From JAKFFN01 sp964444305 (GTDB taxonomy: Bacteria > Sumerlaeota > Sumerlaeia > Sumerlaeales > Sumerlaeaceae): a stretch of 9,201 nt of DNA. This document shows positions 6,072-9,201 of this stretch, in pieces. The stretch is from NCBI GenBank assembly GCA_964444305.1, contig CAYUGQ010000106.1, positions 1 through 9,201 of the forward strand, given 5' to 3'. The position numbers and the translations under genes were made by a program. Numbering within the stretch: position 1 is the stretch's first letter; every line of letters starts with the position of its first letter. The notes under the pieces are model-generated. The model ran no database searches and was not told where the DNA came from. It saw only the letters and a list, made by a program, of their open reading frames with translations.

Positions 6072-7526
6072 GTGCAGACGACAATTTTGCGCAGTGTGGC
6101 TCGCTTGATTTTTTTGGGCCTGATGATGTTGGCCGCCGTGCCAGCCATATTCGCCAAGCCGGAATACCGGGTGCTGTGGGTTGATCTTTTTCATGATGGT
6201 TTGCGCAACCAGCAGGAAGCGGACATCATGCTGGACACAGCTCACCGGGCAGGCTATAACGCTGTTGCCATCGAGGTGAGAAAAGCCTGCGACGCCTGGT
6301 ATACATCATCCATCGAACCGCGAAACCCCCGCGTCGCTGAAGGCTTCGATCCCATGAAGTACATCACTGATCGGGCTCACCAGCTTTCACCTCGCATGGA
6401 CGTTTACGCCTGGCTCGTTACCTACCGTGCACGCATTGCCGGCGATTCTTTGTGGAAAGAACCAAACCACGTCTTTCAGAAAAACCCTGAATGGCTCACC
6501 CAGAAAAAGAGCGGCACAAAACAGGGCGAAAACGACACCTGGTACCTGGATCCCGGCGTACCGCAGGTGATAGACTATAACCTCCTCGTCGTGCGCGATA
6601 TCCTTTCCCGCTATAACATCGACGGCATTGTGTTTGATTATATCCGCTACCCGAACACGACGGGTCGTGGAAATGAGTGGGGCTATAATCCCATCGCCGT
6701 GCGCCGGTTTAATGCTTTATATAATCGCAGCGGCACACCCGAGCATAACGACCCGCAGTTTTCTGAGTTCCGGCGCCGCCAGATTTATGATCACATGCGA
6801 AAGATTTACGCCCATGTCCGCGCCTGGCGCCCCCACGTTAAAATAGGCGCGGCCACCATCACCTGGGGTAGTATTCAGGATGACTTCACCCAAACCTCCA
6901 GCTATTTTCAGGTTATGCAGGACTGGCCCACTATGGCTAACGATGGCTGGCTGGATCTCATCATGCCCATGAATTACAAGCGCGAAAGCTCGCCGAATCA
7001 GTCCGCTGACCACCGCCGCTGGGCGACTTTTCTCGGTCAGGTGGCCCATCAGTCGGGCCGCGCCGGCATCAATGTCGTCAACGGTGACGAGCAAAATTCC
7101 ATGAACGAAGTCATGGTCCAGCTCCGCGACACGCGAAATCTCCCCGGCATGAGCGGCATTTCCACTTACGCCTATGCCGAACCCCGCATCGGCAGTCCTC
7201 GCATTCCTGATGAAGCCTTTTACAAGTCTATCCGCGACTCCATCTTCACTCAGCCCGCGCCTGTACCTGAAGCAACCTGGCTGACCCGACCCACCCAGGG
7301 CATCATTAAAGGCGTCGTCGCCCGCGACGGAAAACCTGTAGACGGTGCCATTGTAACACTGGGCAATCGTCAAACCCACACTGACGGAACCGGCTTTTAC
7401 GCGTTCGCAAAAATCCCCCCGGGCACCCATACCATCTCAGCCAGCGTAGGCGAAACACCCATCGGAAGTGTATCTGTAGCCGTCAAAGCCGGAGGTGTAG
7501 CCGAGGCTCCCATCGCTGGAAAATAA
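6072..7526 (+). CDS. Secreted GHL10 glycoside-hydrolase-like protein with C-terminal carboxypeptidase-regulatory-like domain
   Basis: The product has 484 residues. The GTG start at 6072 is preceded by GGGGAG with 8-nt spacing and opens directly into a signal peptide (1-28: RSVARL, then a hydrophobic stretch ending VPAIFA), so the protein is exported. The GHL10 (PF02638) barrel covers about 31-390: YRVLWVDLFHDG, AIEVRKACDAWYTSSIEPR, YAWLVTYRA, WYLDPGVPQV (157-166), and the signature DGIVFDYIRYP (184-194). This follows the family form 'DGIxFDYIRYP', unlike the DDYFYP form of the other copy, so the two are old paralogues and not a recent duplication. Residues about 409-472 (GIIKGVVARDGKPVDGAIVT, then TDGTGFYAFAKIPPGTHTI) form a carboxypeptidase-regulatory-like beta-sandwich, often a surface or adhesion module. 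The family acts on glycans; the substrate is unknown. The stop is 16 bp from that of convergent engB, with no terminator between. Confidence 0.87.
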   Translation: MQTTILRSVARLIFLGLMMLAAVPAIFAKPEYRVLWVDLFHDGLRNQQEADIMLDTAHRAGYNAVAIEVRKACDAWYTSSIEPRNPRVAEGFDPMKYITDRAHQLSPRMDVYAWLVTYRARIAGDSLWKEPNHVFQKNPEWLTQKKSGTKQGENDTWYLDPGVPQVIDYNLLVVRDILSRYNIDGIVFDYIRYPNTTGRGNEWGYNPIAVRRFNALYNRSGTPEHNDPQFSEFRRRQIYDHMRKIYAHVRAWRPHVKIGAATITWGSIQDDFTQTSSYFQVMQDWPTMANDGWLDLIMPMNYKRESSPNQSADHRRWATFLGQVAHQSGRAGINVVNGDEQNSMNEVMVQLRDTRNLPGMSGISTYAYAEPRIGSPRIPDEAFYKSIRDSIFTQPAPVPEATWLTRPTQGIIKGVVARDGKPVDGAIVTLGNRQTHTDGTGFYAFAKIPPGTHTISASVGETPIGSVSVAVKAGGVAEAPIAGK

Positions 7527-7542
7527 GCAGGAGCTGTATCGA

Positions 7543-8196
7543 CTAATCCGTCAGCGCAGCCTTAATGGCCCGAAGGACCTCATCCCGCCCCTGCCGCTTT
7601 AAAACGCTGAAAAGCAAGACATCCTGTGGCTGCCAAGGTTCAAGCCACTGCTTCATTTCCTTCTTTTTCTGAGCCTGGGCCGACCTCGTGAGCTTATCCG
7701 CCTTCGTAAGCACCGCGATGAACGGCATCTCGTAATGAGACAGCCAGTTAAGTAACGCCTCATCCTCTTCCGTCGGAGTTCGCCGACTGTCAAATAACGC
7801 CACGACCAGCTTCAGGTCCGGATTGTCCAGCAGATATCCGCTGATCATTTTGTCCCACTGAGCCTTCACCTCCATGGGAGCTTTTGCAAACCCATAGCCG
7901 GGCAAGTCCACCAGCCGCGTGTCGCCATTCACGATGAAAAAATTTACAAGCTGAGTGCGACCCGGAGTCCGCGAAACATGGGCAATGCGCTTTCGATTAA
8001 CCAACAAATTCAGCATGGACGACTTGCCCACATTGCTTCGCCCAACAAAGGCCACCTGAGGCAGCGGGGGCTCCTTTGGAAAATGCTTTGGCTGCGCGCC
8101 ACTCTTTTCAAATTCCACCGATTTGATATGCCATGACTCGCCGGGCCCCGCCTTTTCCGTGGTCGCTTCCGGTTCTGTCTGATTATCGTCTGTCAT
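7543..8196 (-). CDS. engB: Ribosome biogenesis GTP-binding protein EngB (YihA/YsxC)
   Basis: EngB is a 217-residue cytoplasmic TrmE-Era-EngA-EngB-Septin-type GTPase that assists late assembly of the large ribosomal subunit and is essential in several bacteria. All G motifs are visible: G1 GRSNVGKSS (52-60), G2 with the Thr of SRTPGRTQ (75-82), G3 DLPGYGFAK (97-105), G4 TKADK (164-168) and G5 near FSVLK (196-200). The core starts around residue 22; the first 20 or so residues are an acidic, Glu/Thr-rich extension slightly longer than in E. coli. The ATG at 8196 directly follows the TAA of the upstream membrane-protein gene (TAAATG), so translation is probably coupled. There is no separate Shine-Dalgarno. 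The stop faces the second GHL10 gene. Confidence 0.96.
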   Translation of the reverse strand: MTDDNQTEPEATTEKAGPGESWHIKSVEFEKSGAQPKHFPKEPPLPQVAFVGRSNVGKSSMLNLLVNRKRIAHVSRTPGRTQLVNFFIVNGDTRLVDLPGYGFAKAPMEVKAQWDKMISGYLLDNPDLKLVVALFDSRRTPTEEDEALLNWLSHYEMPFIAVLTKADKLTRSAQAQKKKEMKQWLEPWQPQDVLLFSVLKRQGRDEVLRAIKAALTD

Positions 8197-9201
8197 TTAA
8201 ATCTGCTGTTCCTTGCCGAGACTTCGCTGCAGAAGGCGCAGCCATAAGTTATCTGTATACCCTGCGTTCCACATTTCTGCATAACGATACCACTGACTGT
8301 TCTGCGGCACATAAATAGAATCGCTGATCGGAGCCGGCATCGCCGTAACCGGATACGGCACCATCTGTCCGTCAGGCCCCACCGCCGTCGCCTGGATAAA
8401 AGCCGGCGCAAGATCCTCACCGCCATAGAGAACCGTCGCACTCGGCGACGTATACGGGGAGCGGAAATAAAGCTGATAGTAATCGAAAAAATTTTGCGAC
8501 GTGCCATACAATTGCACCGCCACACTCACCAGCAGCACCAGCTCAATGCCTATCCGCCGCAGTGGATTCGCCCGCGAGATAAAAGCTACTGCCGGTAAAA
8601 TCATCAGGGCATGCACCATGAAAATGTGGCGAGGCCCCCAGCACCAGCCTCCTGCCCAGTTCTGCCATTTTGCATGGACTGCCGTAATGCAAATGACAGA
8701 CACCAACAAACTGACCGTAACCACCGGATGTTGCTGGCGAAATTTGGCATATCCTACCAACCCCAGCACCAGTGCCGGCGAAAAAAGAAACAGGCTCTTG
8801 CCAATGCTCATGGTGAAGCCATAAAGCCCCGCCAGCAAAGGCGTGGAAAAATTAATCCCCTCCGGCTGATCGGCATAAGCGCTACTGAACGGATTCCCAA
8901 ATCGCATCGCGTTCAGCGAAAAATGCCAAACGATAAACAGCAGTGACGGCAGCGCAAACGCCAACATCCGGAAAATGCCGGTCCGGGTGAAAGTCAAGGC
9001 AGTCCAATGCCGAACCCATTCACCGACAGAGCGCCCCGACGGCGTGACGAGACTTTTGTCCGCATCTTCAGCCACCACCGCCAGCAGCAAAATCCCAATC
9101 CCCGGCGCAGCAAAAAGGCTGTCCAGTCGCGTCAGTAACGCAAAGGCAAACGCTCCCCCTGCCAGCATCAGCCGCCAATAAGAAATAGCGTTTCCTAGCC
9201 C
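8197..9201 (-). CDS. Polytopic GT39-like membrane protein (N-terminus beyond the window)
   Basis: 334 residues are visible and the frame is open through base 9201 (GLGNAISYWRL precedes the first internal Met at 9168), so the N-terminus is missing. About six hydrophobic segments occur, among them AFAFALLTRLDSLFAAPGIG, LAFALPSLLFIVWHF, LVSVICITAVHA and IELVLLVSVAVQLYG. The pattern FGNPFSSAY, then GLYGFTMSIGKSLFLFSPAL, then WQNWAGGWCWGPRHI is characteristic of the C-terminal half of GT-C type (GT39-like) transferases that use polyprenyl-phosphate sugars at the outer face of the inner membrane. The catalytic first loop, where an acidic residue is expected, lies in the missing part, so enzymatic function is inferred only. 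A soluble tail of about 100 residues follows the last segment. The gene lies directly upstream of engB with no spacer, so the two probably share a transcript despite unrelated functions. Confidence 0.75.
   Translation of the reverse strand, partial: GLGNAISYWRLMLAGGAFAFALLTRLDSLFAAPGIGILLLAVVAEDADKSLVTPSGRSVGEWVRHWTALTFTRTGIFRMLAFALPSLLFIVWHFSLNAMRFGNPFSSAYADQPEGINFSTPLLAGLYGFTMSIGKSLFLFSPALVLGLVGYAKFRQQHPVVTVSLLVSVICITAVHAKWQNWAGGWCWGPRHIFMVHALMILPAVAFISRANPLRRIGIELVLLVSVAVQLYGTSQNFFDYYQLYFRSPYTSPSATVLYGGEDLAPAFIQATAVGPDGQMVPYPVTAMPAPISDSIYVPQNSQWYRYAEMWNAGYTDNLWLRLLQRSLGKEQQI

Noticed and set aside
6717..7430. Open frame of 237 codons on the minus strand, antisense to the second GHL10 gene
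   Set aside because: It lies wholly within a clear GHL10 coding sequence, shows no family motif and has shadow-like composition.
7527..7542. Bidirectional terminator between the second GHL10 gene and engB
   Set aside because: The 16-bp gap has no inverted repeat, and no stem with a T tract was found within about 100 bp inside either gene end.

Overview
The window is 9.2 kb of mid-50s % GC bacterial DNA, densely packed with genes on both strands and interrupted by one run of exactly 100 Ns (3400-3499). That looks like a scaffold join in a draft or metagenome assembly. Two secreted GHL10-family proteins, a class I SAM methyltransferase with a clear Shine-Dalgarno, some starts without one, and the general gene mix suggest a Gram-negative bacterium. 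Verrucomicrobiota or a relative in the PVC group is my best guess; it is an inference from gene content, not from a marker gene.

Layout: the 3' tail of a glycerophosphodiester phosphodiesterase gene (3-152, +) converges on a GT4 glycosyltransferase (1262-156, -). Upstream of that on the minus strand lies a block transcribed leftwards: UDP-glucose 6-dehydrogenase (4888-3518), then the assembly gap, a small GGQ release-factor-like protein (3392-2979), and a secreted GHL10/DigH-like protein with a C-terminal Fn3-like domain (2880-1330). The block ends in a strong intrinsic terminator (1313-1270). A 239-bp divergent control region (4889-5127) separates it from a rightward pair: a class I SAM methyltransferase (5128-5979) and a second, distant GHL10 paralogue with a C-terminal carboxypeptidase-regulatory-like domain (6072-7526). 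These converge on a minus-strand pair at the right end: a polytopic GT39-like membrane protein (9201-8197, incomplete at the window edge) whose stop codon directly abuts the start of the ribosome-assembly GTPase engB (8196-7543).

Functionally this is a cell-envelope neighbourhood (UDP-glucuronate supply, two glycosyltransferase-type proteins, two exported GHL10 proteins) mixed with translation housekeeping (engB and a ribosome-rescue-type GGQ protein). I see no defence system, mobile element, CRISPR array, tRNA or rRNA, and no convincing new multi-gene system. The signals most worth checking are non-coding: an intrinsic terminator for the first gene buried in the coding sequence of its convergent neighbour; two abutting dyads upstream of the methyltransferase; mutually exclusive inverted repeats, one set including a perfect complement of the Shine-Dalgarno, between the methyltransferase and the second GHL10 gene; and an attenuator-like set of repeats in the ugd leader. 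All were found by eye, and the RNA structures are unfolded hypotheses.
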